From Ligula intestinalis (Eukaryota > Platyhelminthes > Cestoda > Diphyllobothriidea > Diphyllobothriidae): a stretch of 64,000 nucleotides of DNA. This document shows, one piece after another, positions 1-11,125 of the stretch. Where the stretch lies: assembly GCA_036362985.1 (NCBI GenBank), contig JAYGXS010000008.1:15646534-15710533 (forward strand), written 5' to 3'. Positions within the stretch are counted from its first letter, which is position 1. The number at the start of each line of letters is the position of its first letter. The notes beneath the pieces are model-generated. The model had not been told where the DNA came from, made no database searches, and saw nothing but the letters and a program-made list of their open reading frames with translations. Position numbers and translations under genes: made by a program.

Positions 1-689
1 GAAAGGGGTCATATTAAAAGGTATAAGGTCATAGAATACTCATAGTTAAAGATTTACATGATATCTACATCTCTTAGGAAGACAGGTCGGCTTTCATCTT
101 CTCAATTTCCGTTTCTCAACACGATAGGTAGCATGCTAGAAATGGGAGTACAGACTGCTGATATTCCGATATACGACAAGATATATGACGCAGGCTTCGG
201 CGCACAGTACAGGAAGACTTCGTAGCCAGCTTGGGTAGGGTGAGCGACCTCACTAAGTATACGATCAGCAACTTGCTTGACCGTTTTAAAGTGTCGCTGC
301 ATTATAATGTCAGCTAAAAAACAGGAAAAAGCGGCAGTTGACGAGAGCATTCGGAGAATACGTTTAATATTGACCAGGTCGTTTTTAAGTTAAGCTGGAA
401 AAATAACTGGAGAGCAGTAAAGAATGAGGGAGAGAATGCAGGCATCTATATATCACCAGATTAGGGCTTGTGGTGTGCGATATTAACGCAAATGGCGGAA
501 ATAATATAAATGTTTACAGATTCTTACAAAAATGTCTTCTGTTTATATAGAAGGTATTTTTATAAAAATCTGTAAACATTTACATTATCTCCGATGAAAG
601 ATGCCAGAGTAACACTAAGGTACCGGAAATATGACTCCCCGTTGGGCAGAATGTCAACGGTTTGCAGATAATGTCAGGCGTAACTGGAC

Positions 690-850
690 TCCGTCCACAT
701 AAGCCCGGGCCTCACCCACGGCCACTGCCAGCCGAGACAGCAACTCCGCGTTCTGTACACAACAAAACTCTCGTTCAGGTGGCTTCCAATTTTCCGCCTT
801 TGTTGTTTTGTTCTTCCTTGGGGATTCAAATAGGGCGTAATTAGTGACAC
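690..850 (+). repeat. Interspersed repeat end, copy A
   Basis: The stretch ending GTTCTTCCTTGGGGATTCAA and ATAGGGCGTAATT recurs at 44,380-44,420 (GTTCTTTCTTGGGGATTCCA, AAGGGCGTAATTT). Both are preceded by GCCACTGCCA-type GC-rich sequence. It is probably the 3' end of a retroelement. Confidence 0.45.
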
Positions 851-1624
851 GAGAGTTGTTAATGTTACAGCACATTGTTTGAAAGGCAAGATGGCCGGTT
901 TGCCAATATTTTCGCAAATAACTCTTGATTTATATCTATGAAAGTTCTCTTGATGGCAAACAGAACACTGGTTGCCTTTATGGCCGTCTTGAGACATTGA
1001 GAGAAGGACTTCAGGGATGACAATGTAGTGGTTCTAAGATCCTTCTGTTTGGTTATATTCGACAGACACATTTCGCTCAGAGAATGTGAAAATAACCTTC
1101 ACTGGCCCTTTTCTTCTTTGTTATGACTGTATTGCGCCACACTTCTCAACGTTCAAGCTCGGCAGGGATTTATTGTTTCTTCAGTTAGTCCGATGTATGG
1201 TTGCTAAGGCATATGTAAGATCTTCCTATGTATAATTGGACAAGGTGATGCGTGGCATTTTTACATTGCACCCCATCCATTTCTGCTCATCTTTACATCT
1301 TTGTGCCACTAGCGCACGAGCAGATATGGTGGTAGGGGTAGCGCAGATCACCGGTGCTGTGCTCGCCATGGTGGAAAAGCGGGCTACTGAAACGTTGGAA
1401 GTAGCGTTTTATTAAAGCGACGGCCCAAATGTCGTGTCGCCGGGGGGCAGGATCCCACGGCAGTAGATATGGATTTCTGACGCCCTTCACATCACGGCAT
1501 ATAAGGGGGTCGCAATTTATGTCAAGGTCTTGTCGATACATCTAACACTATACGCTGGATGAAGAGAAGGATTCATGTCTTTCAACTTACTTCATGCCTT
1601 CTAATTATGCGCTGATTGTGGTTA

Positions 1625-1965
1625 TTTTCGGTCACTTCTGACAAATGTTAGCGTCAGAAATAGTACCAGTACTACTAAGACTCGGCTACACTGATAGTCA
1701 GTAGTAGTAACCGTGTTGGTCGTAACCTCCTTGGGCCTGTCTTCACACCTACTTAGGGGAGTGAGTGTAGACAGTAAAGAAGTACTAGCACAAAAGGCTA
1801 TTGTCACTTAAGGTTAAGTTAGGCGGTGTTTCGGCTTGTATTGGAGAAAGCAGCCTACGCCGGGCCCCATTGAGTCCTTTATTATTTTAAAGCTACCCCT
1901 GAGACTGTGACCTTCTGTACCAACCTGTTAATGCACATGGTGGACTTCATCGAAATCGATATTCG
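1625..1965 (+). repeat. Unclassified interspersed repeat, copy A
   Basis: Words AGTACTAGCACAAAAGGCTA, TTGTCACTTAAGGTTAAGTT, AGGCGGTGTTTCGGCTTGTA and GACTTCATCGAAATCGATAT are matched in the same order at 59,640-60,060. No coding potential was recognised. Confidence 0.5.
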
Positions 1966-3127
1966 AACATACATGCATATATCACTGTCAGTACACTATC
2001 CGGTGTAGCCATAGGCCAATGCTGCCAGAAACAGCAACTTGGAAGTATATAGGCCATGCGCTCTTCATTCGTGTGTCTTGTCCCTTCTCTCGATAAGCCT
2101 GATAATTGTGACGCTCTGGGTTCGTTTGCTGTCGCATTTGATTTTCGAACACAACAAATTCACATCCAGAGAGACAGAGTGAGACCCAGCACGTTTTGCA
2201 ACAGACTATACAACATGAGAACAGTTTAGGCATGGGATGTAACACACCACACTCGGCAGCATACTAGGAATTTTATTTGGCCTTTGATTTAAGTGACTCT
2301 GATAGTGGATTGCGGCGTGTGCGCAATCCACAGCAATGGGTTTGATCGCATCTGAGACGTCCTTGACGTAAAGGATTGTTCTGATTGGGTCTTCGGGGGC
2401 AAAAACGTAGACATCGGCCTATTAGCGTTTTTAGATAGAAGTATCGCAGAAGCTGGATACGTAGATATAAGGCTTCACGTGCAGCTTGTGCTGAATCACT
2501 GTAGTGGACCTAAGCTCATGTTAATAGTGGTTTTATATAACTCGGTTTAGGAGCTACTAAATATTTGCTGTAAAAATTGAAAATGTGTAAAGTGTTCGTC
2601 GTTTGCACAGCCTAATTCAGCGGCCAATGGTAGGTCAGATTTGTTGTCGACACGCAAAATCTCTGTGATCTGCGATTGAGAACTGGTCTGTCAGTGTCAA
2701 ATTATCTGTCCTCACAACGCCTGTGATAGAAGGCACCCACGCAACAACCATAGATCTCAGATACCTTTCTTTACGATCAAGATTGCTTGAAAAGTCTCTT
2801 CTCTTCTACTTTCATCTTCCTCAATCGTAAGACACCCCCGTCTAAGCAGTAATACTCATTATTGTGGCAGTAAACAGACCAATCTATGGTCTCCACAGTT
2901 AAAATTTGATGATCCTGTAACATGAACCTCGTGTATCTGATGTAGCCAGGAGCTAATAGCATAAGTTGGAATTCTGAAACCGGTTTGTACCCTTTACACA
3001 AAAACCAGGCACATGAAATTGTGTATTTCCTATATTTCATTTTCGAAGTTCCAAGTGGATAAAATTTGTTCTCCTTTTGCTTGCATTCTCGTTCTCCAGT
3101 ACTTAAAAGCATCCAAGATAGTCTATA

Positions 3128-3337
3128 TTAGCGAGGAGGACTCAGGATTGTCTCAATGGAGGACCTTGTGCGCAGCTTGGACAGCGGTCGTCGCCTTTCC
3201 ATATGATAACCTTCAATTGACTCATGATCATTGACGACAGCGTCAGTGCTGGGAGTAGAAGATTGCTTTCTCCGTGCTGCATTCTTGACGTTCTCTTGAA
3301 TGAGCTCCAAGATGCTCGTGCCTTCCCTGATGCAATC
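3128..3337 (-). CDS. Candidate 3'-terminal coding exon of the IQCH-like gene
   Basis: On the minus strand a TTGCCTCAG acceptor is followed by an open frame of 69 codons to a stop at 3128-3130. It begins DCIREGTSILELIQENVKNA and turns basic towards the end. The composition (charged, amphipathic) looks like real protein. The segment lies downstream of the last firm exon in the correct orientation, and its phase (0) matches a possible GTAAAC donor at 3850-3855. The TSILELI stretch vaguely resembles the extreme C-terminus of IQCH. No canonical AATAAA was seen just after the stop. It could instead be a chance ORF. Confidence 0.38.
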   Translation of the reverse strand, partial: DCIREGTSILELIQENVKNAARRKQSSTPSTDAVVNDHESIEGYHMERRRPLSKLRTRSSIETILSPPR

Positions 3338-3855
3338 CTGAGGCAAGAATAAATGGGAAAATTAGACTATGTAATTTTAGTAGTGTGGTTTTATCACTAT
3401 GCGTGACGTTCCTTACACTGGCGATTCGATTGTTTTCTTAGGACGAACTCGTCCGCCCTCTAGTGGCGCTGAATACGAAAAAGCCACGAATGAAGAAATA
3501 CTCCCGCCTTCGGTCTTGTTCGTGACGCCGGTGACAGATCGGTGGGGCAGTGGAGAGAGTGATATAGGTGTAATGCGAGGCTACTACCATTATAGACTAA
3601 CCCGCAAGCCATTCTACCTCGCTGAGCCATGAGGTTGTACGGCACACCGTTGACCTTGTTGAAATCGCCAGTCGATTAGCCACATACCTAGGTTTTAGGA
3701 ATAACCCCATTCCCATCCATGAGTCAATCTCATAAAAGTACTCACCCGCGTTTCCCACGCTGTATGTCATGCATGGGGTCCGAAAGCGCTTCACATTGAC
3801 TACGGCTGCAGAGCTCCCTTCTGATCTCATTGGTCTATATCAACAAGAAGTTTAC

Positions 3856-4045
3856 TAGCTCTTCTTGTATGTTCTCTTGAAGTTCAATGGCGACACAATA
3901 TAGCCAAACTGAACCTGATTCTATAAATGCACGCAGTTTATCAGAAATAATGGCTTGCACAAGTTCCATACATATTATCGTGGTCAATCCTGTTCTATTT
4001 ATCTCTCGTGTTGGAAGTCGGGACCACAGTCGGGTATGCATACGG
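3856..4045 (-). CDS. Candidate penultimate exon of the IQCH-like gene
   Basis: The minus-strand open frame contains RTGLTTIICMELVQAI, SDKLRAFIESGSV and IELQENIQEEL, ending at a possible donor GTAAAC (3850-3855) in phase 0. A small motif of the R-x-G-x-x-TI type followed by an amphipathic helix is expected near the C-terminus of IQCH. The upstream border is unclear: possible acceptors do not match the phase-0 end of the exon at 7296, so an intervening exon in 4.1-7.3 kb would be required. The high coordinate given is only an estimate. Confidence 0.35.
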
Positions 4046-4194
4046 GTCCTGTGAATTCGGTATAGATTCCTTAGAATAAACACCTTAGTTTCTTATGCAT
4101 CACTTATTACTTATTTAGTTGTGGTGAACCTGTTTGATTGTGTACGTATTCAAGGCTTACCACTCCATTGCACTCCCCCGCGGAAAATCTTCAG

Positions 4195-4815
4195 CCTACT
4201 GCGGTAAGCTTGAGTTTTACTAGTTCTAGTTTAGTTAAGTTCTTTTTTGCTTATTACTTTCTTTTATTCATATACTTTTAGTTTACATTTGGTTTAAATT
4301 TCAGTTAAGTTAGCTTACTTCATATAAGTGTAGCTTCTTTACTTAGCTTTTATTTGATTATTGAATTTTATTACTTTTAGTTTAGTCTTATTTAGCTTAG
4401 TTGAGATTTCAATTTAGTTAAATTTGAGTTTCATTAGCGATATCTTGTTGCTTTTCAGATAACGTAGTGCGATACCTGTCAAAATGCATTATAAACTATT
4501 GTTTTAAAAAATGAAAAAAAATGCCTATCATACATGGTTTTACTTTAATCTCGAAACTTCGCGGTGCTTTCCACAATTCCGAATTTTACGCAATTCCGCG
4601 ATTTGTGCAGTTATTGTTTCCTATTGGTTGTTTAAAGAATTATTCCTATTATTATTTAATTCTATGAGCTCTATCTTTTAAATTATTTTTCTTTTCCCCT
4701 AATATGACACACCTATTTACCCTTTTTCACCACTTACCTTATATTACACAAAAGTGGGGTTTCTTATCACTCTGGTGTTACTTATTAGGCATCCTTACCA
4801 TGAATTCTAGGAACC
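4195..4815 (+). repeat. Unclassified interspersed repeat, copy A, with TTTAGTTA-rich head
   Basis: A head rich in TTTAGTTAAG variants (4,200-4,430) is followed by unique words TTGTTGCTTTTCAGATAACG, TCGAAACTTCGCGGTGCTTT, CCTATTGGTTG and CTTTTCCCCTAATATGACAC. The same order of words occurs at 9,100-9,510, so this is a dispersed element of roughly 600 bp. No protein was recognised. Confidence 0.55.
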
Positions 4816-7290
4816 AGGTCAGGTCCGAAGGTGTACGGGCAGTGCTGCTAGATACTCACGGAAGCGAAAAAATGTGTTCGACTCAGTAGCTTATGAGAAG
4901 GAAATGCAATCGCCGGAACAACAGTGCCATATTCTCATTCGAATCAATCATCACATATGATGACACTCAGGGAAAACCGTATCGATAAGACACAGCTGTC
5001 ATGGATTTACATATTAATACGGCCATAAAAACTGGTTAAAGTTGATTTGGCGCATTATTGAGACTTATAAATGCAGCTGGTTTTAACTCTTAACGTCAGT
5101 TATCTCTGAATATAAGGTCCTTTCCGGTTTACCTCGATTTGCTGTTTCGAAAATAAAAATGGATATTAAGCGGGCTGATTACTATCAGTGTTATTGGCAT
5201 CCTTGAATTCCATGTCCAGGACAAACCATGAATGAACGCAGACCACATTTTGTAGAGTTTGCGTCACTGTATGCTCTGTGAACTGACAACGGTGCTACAC
5301 ATCCGGACTGCCGGCATGGCACACAAACAGTTCCATGGAAATTTTGAAAGTACTTACACTGATGCACCCTTGTCCTTGAATCTTTGGACAAGTTATCTCA
5401 GTGTGAAGGAGTTTCAAGTGATTGATGAAGAGTCTCAGTACATTTGGCAGGCTGTTGCCAACAGATCTGAAGCAAAAATGGGTTAAAGTTGAGTTAGAAA
5501 GAAATCAAAATCGAAGCAGAACTTACATTATCCCCAAATTTTCGTGCTTCAGTTCACTGAAGAGAGTGAACGCAGAGCCCTTCTTCTCCTAAAACGGAAA
5601 GGGAACGGAATTTACCGATCTTAGGCGTTCCATAGTTCAGAATGATGAGTCAAAGAAAATAGAGCTCATAATTTAGTTCGGAACCTGCCTTTCTGCGACC
5701 AAAACGTAGGCTAGAAAGCATTTGTTTGCTCCCTATGAGGTCGTATTTAATCGTAGTTTCGTGCAGAGGGTAAGTGCTAGTATAATTAAGGACTTCCCCG
5801 GTTCCTAGGTCTTCTCATTCAAAGTAAGGAGGATTGATTGCATTCCACCGTCACTTACAACAGTAGTTAATCCAAAACCACATTGTGATCGCTATGGATC
5901 CAACCCATCCCCTTTAATTATGAGAAAGTCACGATACGACAAGGAATTTCATTGGCCAAAAACGTTATCCTCGTCTTCAATATTTCGTCTGAGTACTCAA
6001 TGTGTGATTTGCTTCGAGAACGTCCGTCGTTAGCAATACCTTTTTAAATCTTACAACCTTAAAAAATCAAAATACCGATTGTGACAAGTAAGTGAGGGCA
6101 TTTCTAAAATTGTCTTTTGACCTTGATGTCATATTTGTTAAGCAAGTTACGTCAGATGCTCCGGCAGACGAAACTGAACGCGCCTGAATAACGCATTGAG
6201 GTAGTTGAACAGATGGTGCTTACTGGAGGAACAGTGCTTTTTGTTATGCACATACAAGTGAATAAGAACATGGCCAAGAAAGCATTTGGGAGCTGGTTTA
6301 AAAGCTCAGGGCGCGTAAATCGTCACGGGTCCCACTTGATGGCATACGATGACCACACCAAAGTCGATGGAGCCGTGGGATCTGGGGCAGGTACTGTGGC
6401 CTAAGTAGTATTCGTACTCGGAGTACTTATATCAAAAGGCCGCATCTCGAGCAATTGGCAAAGATAAAAAAATAAAGTTCGTGTGTGCAGAACTCCAATT
6501 TGCAGTTTCATGCAGCATTGACTGACTGAGAGAGAGAGTGGTTCTAGCTGCTTTATATGCTTGTTAAGCGATTAAAAGTGATGTGTTGCATTGTGTGTAC
6601 AGTGGCCCATTCTGCTTCGGCCAAGAGATGGCGTTCTCAATTGACCCTCAAGCAGCCGCGACTTTTTGTACACATGTGTGAGTGTGTCCGAGTGGAAGTT
6701 GGTGAAGAGTCAGTGAGCCGGAAAGTGCGAGTGACCTTGAGGCAGCGAACTTGGAAGACAACACATCAAGGTTCGACCACAACAGCCCCAGTCAAGACCA
6801 TTGGGTGGCAATTGGCACCAATAAAGCCTTCTCGATCGACATCCTTTCGTAGCTTTCCTGAGCGTAGCCATATCCTACAGAATCTTGCACGGTTCTTTTC
6901 CCGTTTGACAACACAATCTTCTGGTTAGCCGAGCCATTTTGTGTGAATGGAGGCAAGAAGAGACCCTGAATTAATATCTATGTTAGTTAGTTAGATAGCG
7001 GCTCCAACTGCACCAGCGCCCTCTTCCACCTCCGGCTTACTTCCTTGGTACAGGCCTAGGTGGGGAGGGGAGAGTGCGGTAGGTGCTCGCAAGTCTACCC
7101 TCGTTATAATCAAAGTCACGCACAAATTAACGAAATGCCTTCAGTCTAATTCAAGCAAACCGTGTGCGCATTGTTAAAACCAAAGGTCTAACTTTCAGAC
7201 GGTCAGTGGCATTCTGTTGTGATTATAGAAACCAGAATGCTTTTATCTGTGCACCAAGGAAGAACCCAAAAATCACCACAACCGTGTGGA
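4816..7290. other. Non-coding stretch; repeat-like block at 6.2-7.1 kb
   Basis: No gene was recognised. From about 6,470 to 7,080 a plus-strand region with TGACTGACTGAGAGAGAGAG, a 123-codon basic ORF and CACCAGCGCCCTCTTCCACC looks like a retroelement end, but I could not identify the family. One IQCH exon may be hidden here (see phase note for the exon at 7,296). Confidence 0.45.
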
Positions 7291-7295
7291 CTTAC

Positions 7296-7418
7296 GAGCA
7301 AACTGAATCCGATGCCAAGAGCGCGGCATATGCACAGAAGTACAGGATACTGAATGAGTGCCAGACAGGAATGATTAAGATTGGCACTGACAACAGCGTA
7401 AAGTTGCAACTTCCGAAT
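7296..7418 (-). CDS. IQCH: IQCH-like exon 10 (YAVVSANL block)
   Basis: Acceptor ACTCTGCAG and donor GTAAGT (7290-7295) bracket 41 full codons, phase 0 at both ends. The peptide starts IRKLQLYAVVSANLNHS and ends CICRALGIGFSLL. In IQCH this is the block where a conserved Y-A-V-x-S motif is followed by a hydrophobic helix and a G-I-G-F turn. The ORF runs on past the donor only by chance. It is the last exon assigned with high confidence. Confidence 0.82.
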
Positions 7419-7662
7419 CTGCAGAGTGGATATTAAAAATATATAAACCTAAATACGCCTAATAAAATGTATGTGGTAGTTATTTCAGTAGATCATCTAA
7501 GGTTGGCGAGCAACGTCACGTTTACTAAAACGTGTTGCACTTCAGGACTGAAAGAAACGGGTTGACTTGTCTATAAATACGGGGAAGAATTAATTATTCT
7601 CTAGCTGTATCCCTGACCAGAAGAATACACCCCAGGGGATTAAAGGCCGTCAACTTGACAGC

Positions 7663-8265
7663 TTTAAATACGTTAAGATGAGACTGGTACTAAATGAACC
7701 GAGTAAGAACGACATTGTATCCCGTATCGATGCTGCTCGCCCAGTTTTCTCAACCCTCCGAAAGCGCCTGTAGATCCCACGCCACATGCCCATCGCCCGA
7801 AGAAACGTGTGCCCAATGCGTTTGTCCGGTCAGTCCTCCTCTTTGGGTGTGAATGCTGGGCTTTGCGCGTAGAAGATAAACAAACACTGGAGTTGTTTGC
7901 CCATCGCTGCCTGAGGATCAGGCTTCGGGTGAGATATACTGACTTCATCTGTATCGCGAAGATATTTTATACCATCTAAGAGAGACGACTGAAGTGGTTT
8001 ATGGCAATTCTCCGTCGTCCACCTCTCGTATTTTGCTACGCTGCCCTCGATTTGGCACCGCAACTCACCTACAGCTATCTAAGAGATGGGCGATTCAAAA
8101 ATTGGCTCGAAACCGTTCGTCAAGACATGAAAACGGTTGTTGCACCTTTCGATTTTCAATCTCCATCGCTGAAAAAGAGAATGAGTGTAGTTTTCCAGAT
8201 CCACTGTCGCCAATCATCCCGCATGGGGAGGTATCGGTCACGACACCATTGAGGTGGGCTACATC
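7663..8265 (+). pseudogene. RTE-like LINE, 3'-end remnant
   Basis: Several short plus-strand frames together read like the C-terminus of a flatworm RTE-type polyprotein: RRPPLVFCYAALDLAPQ, then DGRFKNWLETVRQDMKTVV. Upstream pieces in other frames give PVFSTLRKRL. Multiple stops and frameshifts make it non-functional. This C-terminal block (...RRPPL...FKTWLETVRQDME...) is a common mobile-element relic in platyhelminths as far as I remember. Confidence 0.6.
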
Positions 8266-8574
8266 AGGCATGATTACAATCGTATCAAGTACAAGTACTG
8301 AAGAAAACGCTGAACGTTCTTTCAGTTGTTCACTGGAGTTGCGCTGTGCTACAAACGCGTGTACTCGGTATTTAACTGAGATGGGCACCATAATTGGCCG
8401 GGGTATTATAATGAGTTGCGAATTAGTTGGCTGACTGAGAGGAAGACTTTCTGAGCCCCGGCAGGGTATGCAGCCAATAATTTTTCGTGCGTAAATGCAC
8501 ATGGTTGCTTATAGAAGCGAACAGGCGAGTTCCGGGAGGGAAGAACAACCTGCGATCGCCGCAGCAGGAAGGCT

Positions 8575-8870
8575 ATGGGTCTGATGTTTCGGATTCTCAT
8601 TCAAACTCATCATCAATTTCAACTGCGGATAAGCATGACAGAGGCACAATATGCACCGCATTTATAGTCTGTAGTGGCCATGCGACCACATGCGCGCTTC
8701 AATTAGCAGCTTCCGCGATCATCGCTGGGGGGTCGTGGCTGCTACGATACGGGTTTGGTAGTTCGAGTCCGAGTCTTTTATTGCCATGATTTCATCAACT
8801 GTGCAGGATGTTGGCGAGAATCCGAAACGTCAGACAAATAAACTCATTGATCCAGCCATGTACATGAGGT
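8575..8870 (+). mobile_element. PLE-type terminal fragment flanked by 16-bp inverted words
   Basis: GATGTTTCGGATTCTC (8580-8595) is the exact inverse of GAGAATCCGAAACGTC (8818-8833), which is followed by AGACAAATAAACTCATTG, a variant of the PLE 'GAAACGTCAGGCGAATAAAC' terminal string. The inside shares words (GCCACACGACCACA-like, CGATCATCGCT-like) with 34,190-34,330. No protein domain was recognised. Confidence 0.42.
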
Positions 8871-9099
8871 GGTTCAACTCTAAGTGCAGCACTCAGCCTC
8901 GCGCGGCTGCTAGTTAGTGCGCACGCGCCAATGTTCGCCAAACCCAGTCCATTCTGGCAAAACACCGGCAAGACAAACTCACACATGACTTCTTACATTT
9001 CGTACGCCACCCTCTGGACAGGTGATGCGCGCTCGTCCGGTCGCCAAATTCCTCCTTCCTACTCTCCACTACCTTTTCAAATTTGCACCAGGAAAAATA

Positions 9100-9515
9100 T
9101 TCTTTAAATTAGGTTAGTTTATTTTATCTTAGTTTAGTTAGTAAAACTTAGTTTTATCAGTCACACGTGGTTGCTTTTCAACTTAAAAATGTGAAAAAGC
9201 CTATTTTTCAGGGTTTTATTTAAGTGTCGAAAATTCGCGGTTCTTTGCGCAGTTCCTAAATTTGCGATGTTCTTGTTTTGCATTGGTTGTATGCCTAATT
9301 CTAACTAGCACTCTCTTTGCGCTGCCAAACAATAGGTTATTTCAATAATTGCTCCTATTATCTTTACTTCTAAACGCCTTTCTTTTTAAAATTTTCTGTC
9401 TCTTGATATGCCCCACCCATATAGGCCCTATTACCGCTGGTCCCGTATAATACAAACGTGTTTTTGTTATTGTGGTGATATGTATTCTGAATCCTTACCG
9501 ACCAATCTATTCTCA
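9100..9515 (+). repeat. Unclassified interspersed repeat, copy B
   Basis: This copy is shorter, with the same direction and order: TTAGTTTATTTTATCTTAG, GGTTGCTTTTCAACTTAAAA, TCGAAAATTCGCGGTTCTTT, GCATTGGTTGTATGCC, CTCTTGATATGCCCCACCC, AATCCTTACC. It lies just upstream (in plus sense) of IQCH exon 9, in an intron. Confidence 0.55.
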
Positions 9516-9559
9516 GACATTTCAGCTTTGTTGCGTTAAAGTTCGTAATTATGACTCAC

Positions 9560-9733
9560 CTGAAGTGGATTCACTTTGTCAACATCCTGGGTTGGAGTAG
9601 CAAGCAGTTGATGGGCCCCGGTCTGGGCATCGATCACGAAGTCAGCGTCCGCAAGCATTCCGACCAACTGGAACATAGCTAGGTTTGCAGAGTAGCCTGG
9701 CCGTATACCTGTTATCCAGAGCAGTTGCTCAGC
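9560..9733 (-). CDS. IQCH: IQCH-like exon 9
   Basis: The exon has 58 codons between acceptor TTGTATTTAG and donor GTGAGT (9554-9559), phase 0 at both ends. It begins AEQLLWITGIRPGYSANLAM and ends DVDKVNPLQ. It directly follows exon 8 across an 84-bp intron, the smallest in the gene. The W-I-T-G-I-R-P-G-Y-S stretch corresponds to the E-Q-x-W-x-I-D-L...YSD segment expected after the GYF-x-x-D-x-VTF motif of IQCH. Confidence 0.85.
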
Positions 9734-9817
9734 CTAAATACAAGAGCTGATGGTTAAACCCGGTCAGTCAGAAATGTATTCCACAAAGAGAGGGGGAACA
9801 GACCGCACGAAACTCAC

Positions 9818-9945
9818 AGACTCCTCGTGAAAGAAGGTCACCAGGTCAATTGTGAAGTAGCCTTTCAGGCCCCTGGAGGCACAGTCATCTATGAGAGCCC
9901 TGGAAACTTTGTTGACCCACGCGGGATCAACTGAGGTCATTGGCA
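9818..9945 (-). CDS. IQCH: IQCH-like exon 8 (GYFTIDLVTF motif)
   Basis: The exon has 128 nt: two bases completing a split Val codon from exon 7, then 42 codons. The acceptor is TTTTTAAAG and the donor is GTGAGT (9812-9817). It encodes PMTSVDPAWVNKVSRAL, then DDCASRGLKGYFTIDLVTFF. The G-Y-F-x-x-D-x-V-T-F motif is one of the clearest IQCH signatures and probably a beta-strand core of the ATP-grasp-like region. The intron upstream (9946-13771) is 3.8 kb and contains two PLE remnants. Confidence 0.88.
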
Positions 9946-10289
9946 CTTTAAAAAGGCCGGTGTAAAGTCGTTAGTGGAAATATTTGAAAAAGAGCAGAAA
10001 AAAACCTTGCAGATTAAGATAAGCGTTATACTTTAAAAGAACCAACGTTCTAAAAAATCTTGGCGCTGAATGGCAACGGCTATTTAGGCCTAAGTAATGT
10101 TTTCCGAAAAACAATTTGATGGAATGTTGCGAACACACCGCGCCAGTCAACTGACGGTGTCTACTTAAAGGAGAATTCGCCTACATAAAAAGATTATTCG
10201 GACTGAACGGGTACGCAGCACGTTGCGTGAAAAATTGTCTCCGAAGTAAGCGAAGCCAGAAGATCGGATATGCAAGAGAAAAGTGGTAC

Positions 10290-10775
10290 AGAGGAAATTC
10301 TTTTCCTTAACCTACAGGCAAGGACTTTCCGAAGCGATCGCCTGAAGCTTAAACCCCCTGGGCATCTGCACCGCTCACAAACTGGCGTCCTCCCTGAGAG
10401 GAGCTCTATATCGCATTAAGGACCATCCACAAAAACAGCAGAAATTGAATGTCATTTACCACATTCGTTGTGCTTCTTGCCCTTGTGTCTACATAGGCCG
10501 TACAGGTCAACGAGTCGAGACCCGCATAAATGAACATAAATTGGCCATTCTGTGACGTGGTGCATTGTTTCTCGTCTTTCCACACGCCATTGATTGTGGC
10601 GACCGCTTCAAGTGGGACACAACTAAAGTGGCTGCCACAGCTAACACAAAACAGGCGCGAGAATTTATCGAAGTTTGACAACCTGCAACAAACAGCATCA
10701 ACTCAAACCGTAGAGCTGGACGTACATCACGATGGCCTGCGTGCATGGTCCACTACATTGCGCACACTCTGAAAA
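10290..10775 (+). pseudogene. Penelope-like element, GIY-YIG end fragment
   Basis: The frame reads GLSEAIA*SLNPLGICTAHK, IYHIRCASCPCVYIGRTGQR (GIY-YIG core with Y-H-I and Y-I-G), VETRINEHKLAI*, then HAIDCGDRFKWDTTKVAA and AREFIEV*. Two or three in-frame stops break it. The Cys pair between the GIY and YIG elements is the usual PLE signature. It sits in the intron between IQCH exons 7 and 8, antisense to the gene. Confidence 0.8.
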
Positions 10776-11125
10776 ACCAAATACATATGCGTGCTACGCC
10801 AGGTAAAACTTAACCGATTCTGAACTCCCCCGATACGTGATCCCCAATTAAAACGTTCAACCCCTCTTCTCAATTGCATCACCTATCGCAATTTGATTCC
10901 CGTCCCGTACTCCCAATCCCCCTGGACCTCAGCCGTTCGATGTAACCCCTGGCCCCAAATTCCTTAGTGCGATAATCCCAATCTTCACTTCTACGATTGC
11001 TTGAGGATACCTTGGTGTAGCCGACTTGAAAATTCACGACCAAAACTCGATTCTTCCAGCTAGCATTCATTCTTCATTTATAATCTCAGAATGCAAAAAA
11101 CATAAATTATTTATCTGTCGTTGCA

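Larger units (their letters stand above)
1..3127. other. Non-coding stretch, nothing beyond repeats recognised
   Basis: Apart from the two repeat copies listed (690-850, 1625-1965), I find no exon with convincing splice borders or domain. Short ORFs on both strands are shadow-like. Confidence 0.6.

Noticed and set aside
7994..8502. ORFs of 135-146 codons on both strands
   Set aside because: They are alternative frames over the RTE remnant; the relevant frame is the short one ending in the FKNWLETVRQDM block.
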